Assembly (NCBI RefSeq): GCF_022747945.1
Contig: NZ_JALDST010000001.1
Span: forward strand, 3,162,001-3,226,000
Direction of reading: 5' to 3'
DNA: 64,000 bases
Origin: Micromonospora sp. R77
GTDB taxonomy: Bacteria; Actinomycetota; Actinomycetes; Mycobacteriales; Micromonosporaceae
Shown here: positions 32,429 through 40,639 of the stretch, piece by piece
How the letters are laid out: every line of letters begins with the position of its first letter
Numbering within the stretch: the stretch's first letter is position 1
Notes under the pieces: generated by a model
Seen by the model: the letters and a program-made list of their open reading frames with translations, nothing else
What the model was told of the DNA's origin: nothing
Database searches by the model: none
Position numbers and translations under genes: made by a program

Positions 32429-33694
32429 TCAGCAGCGGACCACTGCGGCGTCGATGACCGCCTCGCCGCCGGCGGTCAGGGCCGCCGGGTTGCTGGAGGC
32501 GTCACCGCCGCCGTACGAGTAGTTGTGGAACATTGCCAGGTCCCCGTCGGCCGAGTCGGCGAAGCAGTACGGCGACTGGATGGTGAAGCTGGCCACCACG
32601 TCACCCGGCCGGAACGGGACGGTCCAGGTGCCGTCCGCGGCCACGGTGGCCCGCACGTACGTCATGCCGGTCAGCACGTCCTGCACCCCGACCGACAGTT
32701 GGGCACCGGTGACGCCGCTCTCGTCGGCGTCGCGTACCCCGTCGCGGTCGGCATCCAGCCAGACCGTGCCGCGTACCGTGCCCGGCTCGGCCAGGGTGAC
32801 CGACGCCTGACCGGTGTTGTCGGTGAGGTCGTCCTCCGGTGAGGTGGTGGCCGCCGTGGCGGTGAAGGTCACCACGTCGCCCGGGGTGCCGGTGCCGATG
32901 GTGGCCGACAGGTGCAGCGGCTCCGGCGTCCAGCCGTTCACCATCCCCGAGTACAGGCAGTCCCAGCCCGGCTGGCCGGCGACCAGGTCGGCACCGTAGT
33001 CGCAGTACCAGGGGCTGTTGTAGTCCTCGCTGACCCGGGTGAGGCCGGCGGGCAGCGGCACCGTCACGTGGACCTGCTCCGCCGTCATGTTCCCGGCGTT
33101 GCGCACCTGCACCGAGACGTCGACGGTGTTTCCCACGATCGGTCCGGCGGGGTCGGCCTGGGCCGCGACGACCTCGAGGTCGGTCACCCCTCGTACGTAC
33201 GTGATCGGGGCGCTGCCGGTGTTGTTGCCGGTGGAGAGCTCGGCACCGGTGGTCCTCGCCGTCGCGGTGACCGCCGAGACGGTGCCGGCCGGCGCGGGCG
33301 GCAGATAGAAGTCGAACCGGAGCGGTGGTGCGCTCGCCCCCGCGGCCAGCGCGCCGTACGTGCAGGTGGCAGCCGGGCCGAAGTCGCAGGTCCAGCCCTG
33401 GGGTGCACCGTTGCCGTCGGTGAAGTAGGCACCGTCCGGCAGCCCGTAGCTGAGGGTGACATCCGGCGCGGACCGGGTGCCGGCGTTGCGGACCTGCACC
33501 TCGACGGTCACCCCGCCGCCCACGTCGACGACCTGGTCGCGGGGGGCGATGGCGGTGGCGGTGACCGTCAGGTCCGCCCGGGGCGGCGCCGCGGAGGCCG
33601 GCGCGGCGGGCAGCGTGGTGACGGCCAGTGAGAGCAGCGCGGCGAGGCCGGACGCTCGGGCGAGGCGGCGGATCGGAGGAGGGGTGGGATGCAC
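32429..33694 (-). CDS. Secreted DUF11/SdrD-like repeat surface protein
   Basis: 421 residues from GTG at 33694, with GAGGAACTC upstream. Signal peptide about 1-35 (RLARASGLAALLSLAVTTLPAAPASA). Two tandem DUF11/CARDB-type beta domains: ADLTVTATAIAPRDQVVDVGGGVTVEVQVRNAGT and DLEVVAAQADPAGPIVGNTVDVSVQVRNAGN. Then comes an SdrD-B-like domain with GTVWLDADRDGVRDADESGVTG, which has the Ca-binding DxDxDG pattern. No sorting signal or membrane anchor is seen at the C-terminus. Probably an exported adhesive or wall-associated protein. Six Cys in pairs suggest disulfides. Confidence 0.8.
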   Translation of the reverse strand: MHPTPPPIRRLARASGLAALLSLAVTTLPAAPASAAPPRADLTVTATAIAPRDQVVDVGGGVTVEVQVRNAGTRSAPDVTLSYGLPDGAYFTDGNGAPQGWTCDFGPAATCTYGALAAGASAPPLRFDFYLPPAPAGTVSAVTATARTTGAELSTGNNTGSAPITYVRGVTDLEVVAAQADPAGPIVGNTVDVSVQVRNAGNMTAEQVHVTVPLPAGLTRVSEDYNSPWYCDYGADLVAGQPGWDCLYSGMVNGWTPEPLHLSATIGTGTPGDVVTFTATAATTSPEDDLTDNTGQASVTLAEPGTVRGTVWLDADRDGVRDADESGVTGAQLSVGVQDVLTGMTYVRATVAADGTWTVPFRPGDVVASFTIQSPYCFADSADGDLAMFHNYSYGGGDASSNPAALTAGGEAVIDAAVVRC

Positions 33695-33861
33695 GAGTTC
33701 CTCGTCTGTCGAAGGATCCGACCGGCGGTGGGCACGGCCGGAACGGGCGTCCGTGCCCGTTCCGTGGTTCAGCGCCGGCTGCCGGTGGTCCGTCACAGTG
33801 GACGGTCTCCTGGCGGTCGCTTCACCGGGTCGACGGGGGCGCGCATCCGGACCGGGGCAGG

Positions 33862-34674
33862 TCAGCGGATCACCGCCCGCATCGTCCGGTCCGCCGGCTG
33901 GAAGCAGACCAGCCCGACGCCCTGCCCGTTCGTCACCACCCACGGATGTCCGAGGTAGGTCTGCTGCCGGTAGGACTGGCCGGGCTGGAGCACGGCGTAC
34001 TGCTGTCGCCGGCCGTCGTAGTCGAGCCAGTCGACGATCACCGCCTCGGCGCGGGCGTTGACGAAGTCGATGAACGTCTCCGGGCCACCCCCGGTGGACC
34101 GCAGGTTCGGCTCCTGCGCGGGCGGCAGGGGCGTCAACTCGTCCGGCCGGGGTGTCGGGGGCGTCGGTGAACTGGGCGACGGCTTCGGGCTCGGCTTCCG
34201 GCTGGGTGGTGGGGTCGGCCGGTGCGACGGGCGCGGCGGCATCGACGCGCGGGTGGAGAGGGAGACCGGTGCCGGTGAGTAGCTGACGGTCGGTGGCAGG
34301 TCCGGATCGGCCGACTGCGTCGGGTCCGCCTTGATCGCCTCCCCGGCGAGGGGTGGCGGCAACTCGGGCCGCGGGGGCGTGTGGAAGATCGTGAGCGCGC
34401 CGGCCACCACCAGGACGACCAGGCCGACGGCCAACGAGGCCAGCGTCGCCGGGGACAGGTCCCGCAGCCACGCCTCACTCCAGGGCCGTCCGTCCGGTGC
34501 CGTCGTCGGTCCGACCCGGGAGGGTACGCGGCCCGTCCGCTGCTGCCCGTCGCGGACCGCCGCCACCGTGTGCAGCGCCGGTGGCGGTGTCGGGCGGTGC
34601 TGGGGACCGCTCGGCCGGCCGGCCGCTCGTCGGCGTGGCCGGGCTCCGTGCCCATCGTCCGGTGAATCCGCCAT
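33862..34674 (-). CDS. Membrane protein with extracytoplasmic VHL beta-like domain
   Basis: 270 residues from ATG at 34674 (a GTG at 34716 could add 14). The cytoplasmic arm of about 75 residues is Pro/Arg-rich; then comes one helix, TLASLAVGLVVLVVAGALTIF, then a long Pro/Ser/Lys spacer (PSHRPTPPPSRKPSPKPSPS). The C-terminal about 75 residues read ETFIDFVNARAEAVIVDWLDYDGRRQQYAVLQPGQSYRQQTYLGHPWVV. This matches the von Hippel-Lindau beta domain pattern (F-x-N-R/A, W-L-x-Y/F-D-G, L-x-P-G, Y-x-G-H-x-W). In animals this domain binds hydroxyproline; the bacterial role is unknown. It may be co-expressed with the DUF11 gene 167 bases downstream. Confidence 0.75.
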   Translation of the reverse strand: MADSPDDGHGARPRRRAAGRPSGPQHRPTPPPALHTVAAVRDGQQRTGRVPSRVGPTTAPDGRPWSEAWLRDLSPATLASLAVGLVVLVVAGALTIFHTPPRPELPPPLAGEAIKADPTQSADPDLPPTVSYSPAPVSLSTRASMPPRPSHRPTPPPSRKPSPKPSPSSPTPPTPRPDELTPLPPAQEPNLRSTGGGPETFIDFVNARAEAVIVDWLDYDGRRQQYAVLQPGQSYRQQTYLGHPWVVTNGQGVGLVCFQPADRTMRAVIR

Positions 34675-34950
34675 GGCCCCGATTCCGAGTGCACGGTGCC
34701 GCCCGATCGGCGACACGGGGGATCGATTATGTGCGGCCCGTGCTCCCTGCCGTCAATGGTTCCGTCCGGCCAAATCGGCGCGGTTGTTGACCGTCGGTTT
34801 TCCTGCTCCGGACGTCGATCGTCGGCAGGTCGCCGACCGTCCGGACGACATTTTCCGGAAGCCGTGACGATGTCGGCCCGCAGATCGCTATTGGCGTTCC
34901 GGCCGCCGACTTCCCCGCCGTCCATAGCAGATCCGGCCACCCGGCGGTGG

Positions 34951-34978
34951 TTTTCCACAGGGGCCACGGTTGTCCACA
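34951..34978. promoter_or_regulatory. Paired DnaA-box-like sites upstream of ssd
   Basis: TTTTCCACA at 34951-34959 and TTGTCCACA at 34970-34978, same orientation, 19 bases apart. The second is the exact actinobacterial DnaA-box consensus. They lie about 85 bases before the ssd start. The rest of 34717-35061 has no gene; 34735-34870 is relatively AT-rich and probably contains promoters. Confidence 0.45.
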
Positions 34979-35061
34979 GCCGACGGCATCGGGACGGCAC
35001 ACCCGGGTGATCGCCGGGCACGCTCGCCGACAGCATCCGAGCCCGACTGCTGGAGGCCGCC

Positions 35062-36165
35062 ATGCCGCCCCGTACCCCGCCGCCCGCGCACCGCCGCCTT
35101 CCCCTCCTCGTCACCGCCGACGGCGACCTCCTCGACGAACTGCTCCGGCTCGCCGCCGCGGGCGGCACCGAGGTCGAACTCGCCGCCGACCCCGCTGCGG
35201 CGCGGGCCCGCTGGCTGCCCGCGCCCCTCGTGCTCGTCGGCGGCGACCAGGCACCGGCCTGTCTCCGCGCCCGGCTGCCCCGACGGTCCCGGACGGTGCT
35301 GGTGGGGCGGACCGGGCAACTCGATCCGGCCACCGACATCGCGGAGCTGATCGGCGCGGAACACGTCGCCACCCTGCCCGCCGCCGAACCGTGGCTGGTC
35401 GACCGCTTCGCCGAGTGCGCCCCCGACCGGCCGGGCGACGGCACCGCCCGGATCGTGGCCGTCCTCGGCGGGCGGGGCGGTGCGGGTGCCAGCGTGCTCG
35501 CCGGTGGCCTGGCCGTCACCGCCGCCCGGGCCCGGCTGCGCACCCTGCTGGTCGACGCCGACCCGCTCGGCGGCGGGCTGGACCTGGTGCTCGGGTGGGA
35601 GCAGCTCGAAGGGCTGCGCTGGCCGGCGCTCACCGCGACCGACGGCCGGATGGACCCGCCCTCCCTGGTGCGCGCCCTGCCCAGCCGCGGTGACCTGGTG
35701 GTGCTCTCCTGGGACCGTGGCGACCTGCGGCACCTGCCCGCCGAGGCGATGGTCGCCACCGTCGACGCCGCCCGGCGCGGGCGGGACGTGGTGGTCGTCG
35801 ACCTGCCCCGGCAACTGGACGACGCGGCGGTCGTCGCGCTCCAGGCGGCCGACCGGGTCCTCGTGGTCGTACCGGCCGAGCTGCGGGCCACCGCCGCCGC
35901 GGCCCGGGTGGTCGCCGCCGTCGCCCCGCACTGCGCCGACCTCGGGGTGATCGTGCGCGGCCCGGCACCGGGCCGGCTCAAGGCCACCGAGGTGGCCCGG
36001 GCGCTCGGGTTGCCGCTGGCCGGCACGCTGCGCCCGGAGCCGGGACTCTGCCGAGGGCTGGAACGCGGGGAAGCACCCGCCGCCGCCGGGCGCGGTCCGC
36101 TCGCCGCACTGTGCCAGCGGCTCGTCGACGAACTGACCGGCCGGCCCGCGACGGGGGCGGCGTGA
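35062..36165 (+). CDS. ssd: Septum site-determining protein Ssd / CpaE-type ParA-like ATPase
   Basis: 367 residues. Residues about 1-120 form a receiver-like domain (RLPLLVTADGDLLDELLRLAAAGG). The MinD/ParA-like domain begins with VAVLGGRGGAGASVLAGGLAV. The deviant Walker A spans G136-G-R-G-G-A-G-A143-S and lacks the signature lysines, as in Ssd and some CpaE proteins. VLSWDRGDLRHLP and VVVDLPRQLDDAAV follow as the Walker B region. In mycobacteria Ssd affects septum formation; next to tadA it probably helps place the pilus machine. It starts the tad operon and overlaps tadA by four bases. Confidence 0.88.
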   Translation: MPPRTPPPAHRRLPLLVTADGDLLDELLRLAAAGGTEVELAADPAAARARWLPAPLVLVGGDQAPACLRARLPRRSRTVLVGRTGQLDPATDIAELIGAEHVATLPAAEPWLVDRFAECAPDRPGDGTARIVAVLGGRGGAGASVLAGGLAVTAARARLRTLLVDADPLGGGLDLVLGWEQLEGLRWPALTATDGRMDPPSLVRALPSRGDLVVLSWDRGDLRHLPAEAMVATVDAARRGRDVVVVDLPRQLDDAAVVALQAADRVLVVVPAELRATAAAARVVAAVAPHCADLGVIVRGPAPGRLKATEVARALGLPLAGTLRPEPGLCRGLERGEAPAAAGRGPLAALCQRLVDELTGRPATGAA

Positions 36166-37373
36166 CCGGGCCCACCGACCCGGGGGAGTTGGCGGCCCGG
36201 GTACGACAGCGGTTCGCCACCGCCGCCACCCCGGTCACCCCGGCCGCCATCGTCTCCGCCGTACGGGCCGAGCCGGACGCCGCCGTGCTCGGCGACACCG
36301 CGCTGCTGCGGATCGCCGACCGGGTCCGCGACGACCTGGTCGGTGCCGGTCCGCTCGCCCCGCTGCTGGCCGACCCGGAGGTGACCGACGTGCTGGTGAA
36401 CGGCACCCGGGTCTGGGTGGACCGAGGGCAGGGGCTGCACCAGGTGGCGGTGCCCCTCGGCACGGTCGACGACGTACGACGGCTGGCGCAGCGCCTCATC
36501 GCGGCCACCGGACGGCGGCTCGACGACGCCGCCCCGTACGCGGACGCCCGACTGCCCGACGGGACCCGCCTGCACGCCGTCCTGCCTCCGGTGGCGACCG
36601 ACGGGCCCTACCTGTCGCTGCGCACCTTCCGGCAACGTCCCTTCACCCTCGACGACCTGGTCCGCCAGGGCACCGTGCCCCGGCCGGTCGCGCCGGTGCT
36701 CACCGCCCTGGTGGCCGCCCGACTGGCCTACCTGGTCACCGGCGGCACCGGGTCGGGCAAGACCACGTTGCTCAACACCCTGCTCGGGCTCGTCCCGACC
36801 ACTGAACGGATCGTGCTGGTGGAGGACGCGGCCGAGCTGCGCCCGGTGCACCCGCACGTGGTCGGCCTCCAGGCCCGGACGTCGAACGTGGAGGGATCGG
36901 GGGCGGTCGGCCTCACCGACCTGGTCCGGCAGGCGCTGCGGATGCGGCCGGACCGGCTGGTGGTGGGCGAGTGCCGGGGCGCGGAGGTGGTCGACCTGCT
37001 CGCCGCGCTGAACACCGGGCACGACGGTGGCGCGGGGACGCTGCACGCCAATGCGGCCACCGACGTACCGGCCCGGCTGGAGGCGCTCGGGATGCTCGGC
37101 GGGCTGCCCCGGGCGGCGCTGCACGCGCAGGTCGCCGCCGCCCTCCAGGTGCTGCTCCAGGTGCGCCGTGGCGCGGAGGGACGGCTGCTGGAGTCGATCT
37201 GCCTGCTGGTGCCCGAAGGCCCGGACCGGCTGCTGACCGTCGTTCCCGCCTGGATCCGCGGCCGAGGGCTGGGCCTGGCGGCCCGGGCGCTGGGCGCACT
37301 GCTGCGGGAACGCGGAGTGACCGTTCCGCCGATCCTCTGTGCCGCCTGGCCCGGCTCGGCAGGTCCGGCGTGA
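36162..37373 (+). CDS. tadA: TadA/VirB11-type secretion ATPase
   Basis: 403 residues from GTG at 36162 (GTGA overlap with ssd). N-terminal domain with LLADPEVTDVLVNGTRVWVDRGQGL and LDDAAPYADARLPDGTRLHAVLPP. Walker A is G194-GTGSGKT201; the Asp box and Walker B region is ERIVLVEDAAELRPVHPHVVGLQAR, then RQALRMRPDRLVVGECRGAEVVDLLAALNTGHDGGAGTLHAN, the classic type II/IV secretion signature with the His box. The hexameric ATPase powers Flp pilus assembly at the cytoplasmic face. The stop overlaps the tadB ATG by one base. Confidence 0.95.
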   Translation: MTGPTDPGELAARVRQRFATAATPVTPAAIVSAVRAEPDAAVLGDTALLRIADRVRDDLVGAGPLAPLLADPEVTDVLVNGTRVWVDRGQGLHQVAVPLGTVDDVRRLAQRLIAATGRRLDDAAPYADARLPDGTRLHAVLPPVATDGPYLSLRTFRQRPFTLDDLVRQGTVPRPVAPVLTALVAARLAYLVTGGTGSGKTTLLNTLLGLVPTTERIVLVEDAAELRPVHPHVVGLQARTSNVEGSGAVGLTDLVRQALRMRPDRLVVGECRGAEVVDLLAALNTGHDGGAGTLHANAATDVPARLEALGMLGGLPRAALHAQVAAALQVLLQVRRGAEGRLLESICLLVPEGPDRLLTVVPAWIRGRGLGLAARALGALLRERGVTVPPILCAAWPGSAGPA

Positions 37374-38542
37374 TGGGGACAGCCTGGCTGGTGACGGTGC
37401 TCCTCGGTACGGCCGCGGCGGTGGTGGCGTGGCCGGTGCGGAGCAGTCGACGGCGGCGTCGGGCCGTCCTCGGCACGTCGGCGGGCGGTGGAGCAGACCT
37501 CGGCCCCGGACGGCGAACGCCCGAGGGACGGACCCACCCGCGTCCGGCGGTAGGGCGTCCGGCCCGGGCCCGCCTGCTCGCCGCCGCCCGGTTCCGGGCG
37601 ACTCCGATGTCACCCGACGTCCTGCCGGGTCCCCGCGATGATCAACGGTACCGGCCGGAGCCGGTCCGGCCGCCCGGCCGGCACGACCCGCGAGGCCCCG
37701 TCGGTCGGCGCAGCGAGCCGACACCGCAGCCGGTCGGCCGACGGGACGAGCCGACACCGCAGCCGGTCGGCCGACGCAGCGGGCCGACACCGCAGTCGGG
37801 AGCCGCCCTGCTGGTCGGGGCGGTCGATCCGCGCCAGCCGGCCGGTGACCGCGCGGCGGTCGACCGCGGTCACCGCGGGGCAGCCGTCGACCTCGCCCCG
37901 GAGCGCGGTGGGTCCCGGGGGCCGGCGGAAAGGCTCGGCTCCGCCGTGGCGCGCTCACCGGGTCGGACCCTGGCCGCCGTCGTGCTCGTCTCCGGGGTGG
38001 TCGGTGCCGTCCTCGCCGGCCCGGTCGCCGGGGTGGCCCTCGCCGCCTACGGCGGACTGGGCGTGCGCGGTGCGCTCCGCCGGCAGGCCCACCGACACGC
38101 CGACCTGCTGCGGCGGCGTGCCCTGGAGCAGCTCGCCGGCCTCGCCGCCGACCTGCGGGCCGGGCTGCCCGTGCCGGCCGTCGGCACCTGGGCGGGGCCG
38201 GTACGCGTGACGGCGCTGGCCCGGGCCGCCGTGCACCTCGCCGAGCGCACCGGCGCACCCCTGGCCGAACTGCTCGAACGGGTCGAGGCCGACGCCCGGG
38301 CGGCCGACCGTGGGCTGGCCGCGGCGGCGGCGCAGGCGGCCGGGGCGCGCGCCACCGCCTGGCTGCTCGCGGCGCTTCCCCTCGGCGGCATCGGCCTCGA
38401 GTACGCCATCGGCGCCGACCCGGTCACGGTGCTCCTGCACACCCCGATCGGCGGTGGCAGTGCCGTCCTGGCGATCGGGCTCCAGGTGGCCGGACTGCTC
38501 TGGGCCGAGCGGCTCGGCGGCGCACGAGGACCGGTCCGCTGA
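37373..38542 (+). CDS. tadB: TadB-like type II secretion F-domain membrane protein
   Basis: 389 residues from ATG at 37373. One N-terminal helix (WLVTVLLGTAAAVVAWPV), then about 170 residues of low-complexity Arg/Pro linker. This contains a three-copy 11-residue repeat PVGRRSEPTPQ. The T2SSF part starts with TLAAVVLVSGVVGAVLAGPVAGVALAAYG and continues with LEQLAGLAADLRAGLPVPAV, LAELLERVEADARAADRGLAAAAAQAAGARATAWLLAALPLGGIGLEYAIG and a final helix. It forms the inner-membrane platform with TadC. The inserted repeat region is larger than in usual TadB proteins and is probably a recent expansion. It overlaps tadC by one base. Confidence 0.88.
   Translation: MGTAWLVTVLLGTAAAVVAWPVRSSRRRRRAVLGTSAGGGADLGPGRRTPEGRTHPRPAVGRPARARLLAAARFRATPMSPDVLPGPRDDQRYRPEPVRPPGRHDPRGPVGRRSEPTPQPVGRRDEPTPQPVGRRSGPTPQSGAALLVGAVDPRQPAGDRAAVDRGHRGAAVDLAPERGGSRGPAERLGSAVARSPGRTLAAVVLVSGVVGAVLAGPVAGVALAAYGGLGVRGALRRQAHRHADLLRRRALEQLAGLAADLRAGLPVPAVGTWAGPVRVTALARAAVHLAERTGAPLAELLERVEADARAADRGLAAAAAQAAGARATAWLLAALPLGGIGLEYAIGADPVTVLLHTPIGGGSAVLAIGLQVAGLLWAERLGGARGPVR
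37697..37795. repeat. Three tandem 33-bp repeats inside tadB
   Basis: Units at 37697-37729, 37730-37762 and 37763-37795, each ending CCGACACCGCAG and each encoding a variant of PVGRRSEPTPQ. The frame is kept because 33 is a multiple of three. Units 2 and 3 are more alike than 1. Confidence 0.9.
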
Positions 38543-39526
38543 TGTCCGGGCAGGTGCTGGCAGCCGGCTTCCTGGTCACGGCGGCGCTGCTCACCGGGCT
38601 GGCGGGGGCGCCGGGCCTCCGGCCGGGCAGGCGACTCCGCCTGCTGCGCGGCTCGGAAGACCCGACCGGGAGGCTCGGTCAGCCGGACGGAGTTGCGCCT
38701 CATGCCTCGTTCCCGTGGCCCGACCTGCGCAGCCACCTGACCGACGACCGGGCCGCGTCCGGCCCGGTGCCCCGGTGGTCCGCCCGCCGTGGTGCCGGGG
38801 ACGACGTCCGGGCCGCGTCCGGTCCGGTGCCCCGATGGCCCGCCGGCCGAGGTGCCGGGGACGACGACCCGGCCGGGACAGGCCCGTGGCGGTCCGACCT
38901 GCCGGACGGCGGCACCACCGGCCGATCGATCTGGTGGCCCGACCGGATCCGGGTCGGGGCGGGATTCGCCGGTGTCGCCGCGCTGGTCGTCGTCGGTGGC
39001 TGGACCGGGCTGCTCGTCGGGACGCTGGTCGCGTTCGCGGCGGACCGGCTGTTGCGGCGGCTCACCCCGCGTGCCGTCCGGGACCGGCGACTGCGGGAGA
39101 TCGCGGACCTGCCGCTCGCCGCAGATCTGCTCGCGGCGGCGATGCGCGCCGGCGCGCCGGTGGACCGCTCGGTGCTGGCCGTGGCGGAGGCGCTCGGCGG
39201 ACCGCTCGCCGAGCGGCTGGCCCGGGGGGCGGACACTCCTGCTCGGCGGCGGCCCGGAGGAGGCCTGGTCGCACCTGCGCCCGGTGGCCGGTGCCGACCG
39301 CCTGGTGGATGCCGCGCTCCGCTCCACCAGCAGCGGTGCGGCGCTGGCCGGCGCGCTCACCCGGCTCGCCGACGAACTGCGGGCCGAGCGGGCCACCGCG
39401 GCCGAGGCCGGCGCCCGGCGGGCCGGTGTGCTGATCGTGCTGCCGCTCGGGCTCTGCTTCCTGCCCGCCTTCATTCTCGCCGGTCTGGTGCCGGTGATCG
39501 TCGCCGTCCTCGGCGACCTGCTCTGA
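38542..39526 (+). pseudogene. tadC: TadC-like type II secretion F-domain protein, frameshifted by one extra G
   Basis: From ATG at 38542 the first frame reads to LGGPLAERLARG. At the G6 run 39224-39229 one G too many shifts the frame. Removing it gives ARGRTLLLGGGPEEAWSHLRPVAGADRLVDAALRSTSSGAALAGALTRLADELRAE and a C-terminal helix GVLIVLPLGLCFLPAFILAGLVPVIVAVLGDLL, ending at 39526. The total is then about 327 residues with the usual T2SSF blocks (REIADLPLAADLLAAAMRAGAPVDRSVLAVAEALGG). A Pro/Arg linker with a 20-residue duplication lies before the first helix pair. Partner of TadB in the inner-membrane platform. The homopolymer site points to a consensus error. Confidence 0.88.
38744..38863. 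repeat. Two tandem 60-bp repeats inside tadC
   Basis: Period-60 direct repeat, units about 38744-38803 and 38804-38863, both containing GGGCCGCGTCCGG and GCCGGGGACGACG. They encode RAASGPVPRW-(S/P)-A-(R/G)-RGAGDD twice. The same type of in-frame linker expansion is seen in tadB. Confidence 0.85.
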
Positions 39527-39547
39527 TCCATCGAGAAGGGGTACGAC

Positions 39548-39715
39548 ATGCGCAAACTCCTCCGTCGCCTGCGCGGAGACGCCGGCATGAACACCGCCGA
39601 GTACGCCGTCGGCACGCTCGCCGCGGTCGCCTTCGCCGGCATCCTGCTCAAGGTGCTCACCTCCGGCAACGTGCAGAGCGCGCTCACCGCCGTCATCGAC
39701 CGGGCGTTGAAGTGA
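39548..39715 (+). CDS. Flp-type pilin-like small protein (DUF4244)
   Basis: 55 residues from ATG at 39548, with GAAGGGG before it. The N-terminus MRKLLRRLRGDAGMNTAEYAVGTLAAVAFAGILLKVL shows a basic leader, a Gly just before the processing site (DAG|MNTAEYA), Glu at position 5 of the mature form (MNTAE) and a 20-residue hydrophobic helix, as in Flp pilins and DUF4244 proteins. It should be the pilus subunit built by TadA/B/C. No prepilin peptidase is in the window. It lies 21 bases after tadC and overlaps the next gene by four bases. Confidence 0.9.
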   Translation: MRKLLRRLRGDAGMNTAEYAVGTLAAVAFAGILLKVLTSGNVQSALTAVIDRALK

Positions 39716-40128
39716 GCGGGCGCCGGCCGGCCGGGGGCGGGCGCGCGCCGGTTCTCCCTGCCGACGACCCCGGACGGGCGAACGGTGACCGGGGTTCGTT
39801 CACCGCCGAGCTGGCGGCCGGCCTGCCGGCGCTGCTCCTGCTCCTGTTCGCCGGCCTGACCGCCATCGACGCGGTCAGCACGAAGGCCGACTGTCTCGAC
39901 GCGGCCCGGGAGGCGGCACTCGCCGCCTCCCGGGGCGGGGTGGGTTCCGCCGCCGGTACCCGGGTCGCCCCCGACGGTGCCGTCGTCACCGTCGAGGTGA
40001 ACGGCGACCGGGTGACCGCCACCGTCCGTGCCCCGGTCCGTGCTCTCACTGCCCGGCTGCCCCGGGTCACCGTGACGGCCAGCGCGGTGGCGGCCGTGGA
40101 GCCCGGCGGCCCGGATCCACCCCGATGA
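39712..40128 (+). CDS. TadE-like minor pilin
   Basis: 138 residues from GTG at 39712 (GTGA overlap with the pilin stop). After a Gly/Arg/Pro-rich head, the pilin-like segment GSFTAELAAGLPALLLLLFAGLTAIDAVSTKADCLDAAREAALAASRG has Glu near position 5 of a hydrophobic helix, as in TadE. The rest is a small beta domain (GAVVTVEVNGDRVTATVRAPV). Probably a pseudopilin that primes or caps the Flp pilus. Confidence 0.88.
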   Translation: MSGRRPAGGGRAPVLPADDPGRANGDRGSFTAELAAGLPALLLLLFAGLTAIDAVSTKADCLDAAREAALAASRGGVGSAAGTRVAPDGAVVTVEVNGDRVTATVRAPVRALTARLPRVTVTASAVAAVEPGGPDPPR

Positions 40129-40502
40129 CCCCGCGACCGATGCCGGGAACCGACCACGGGCGGGAGCGCGGCGGGGCGACGGTGTGCCTGCTCGCCGTCG
40201 GTCTGGTGCTGCTGCTGTCCGGGCTCTTCGGTGCGGCGGTCGCCGCCGCTCGGCTGGGGCGACAGCGGGCCGGGGTGGCGGCGGACTTCGGGGCGCTCGC
40301 GGCGGCGAGCCGGGTGACGGCCGGCGAGCAACCGGCCTGCGCGACCGCCGCGGAGCTGGTGCGGGCCAACGGTGCCCGGCTCGTCGGCTGCCGACTCGAC
40401 GGGCTGGACGTCCTGGTCACGGCCGAGGTGACCATCCGGCCGGTGCCGGGCCTGGTCCGGACCGCCTCGGTCACCTCACGGGCCGGACCGGTCCGTGCGT
40501 GA
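40125..40502 (+). CDS. TadE/Rv3654c-like pilus-associated protein
   Basis: 125 residues from ATG at 40125, overlapping the previous stop by four bases. It begins with the family block RERGGATVCLLAVGLVLLLSGLFGAAVAAARLGRQRAGVAADFGALAAASRV, that is, RGGAT-V, one helix, then an AADxxALAAA helix. Two Cys (PACATAA, VGCRLDG) may pair outside. This corresponds to Rv3654c-type helicase/secretion-neighbourhood proteins of the actinobacterial Flp cluster. It is the last gene of the operon and is followed by a strong bidirectional hairpin. Confidence 0.85.
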   Translation: MTPRPMPGTDHGRERGGATVCLLAVGLVLLLSGLFGAAVAAARLGRQRAGVAADFGALAAASRVTAGEQPACATAAELVRANGARLVGCRLDGLDVLVTAEVTIRPVPGLVRTASVTSRAGPVRA

Positions 40503-40601
40503 ACCGCCGATTTCGGAGGTGCGAGGCGGTCCGGAGATGGGCGGAGATTCGTGCGGCCGGAGGTGCTGGGTGGTCCCGAGGTGTCGAGTGGGACGGCCGG
40601 G

Positions 40602-40632
40602 CCGGGCGCGTGCCGGCTCGGCACGCGCCCGG
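40602..40632. terminator. Bidirectional terminator between tad operon and LURP-one gene
   Basis: Perfect 14-bp stem: CCGGGCGCGTGCCG at 40602-40615 pairs with CGGCACGCGCCCGG at 40619-40632, with a three-base loop. It lies 8 bases before the 3' end of the convergent minus-strand gene and 100 bases after the tad operon. Confidence 0.85.
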
Positions 40633-40639
40633 GTACGGG

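Noticed and set aside
37697-37795. CRISPR-like array
   Set aside because: Only three adjoining 33-bp units without spacers, in frame in tadB.
34134-38258. Minus-strand open frame of 1374 codons across the tad operon
   Set aside because: It is a high-GC shadow of ssd, tadA and tadB: low-complexity Arg/Pro/Gly sequence without domains, while the plus-strand proteins are clear.
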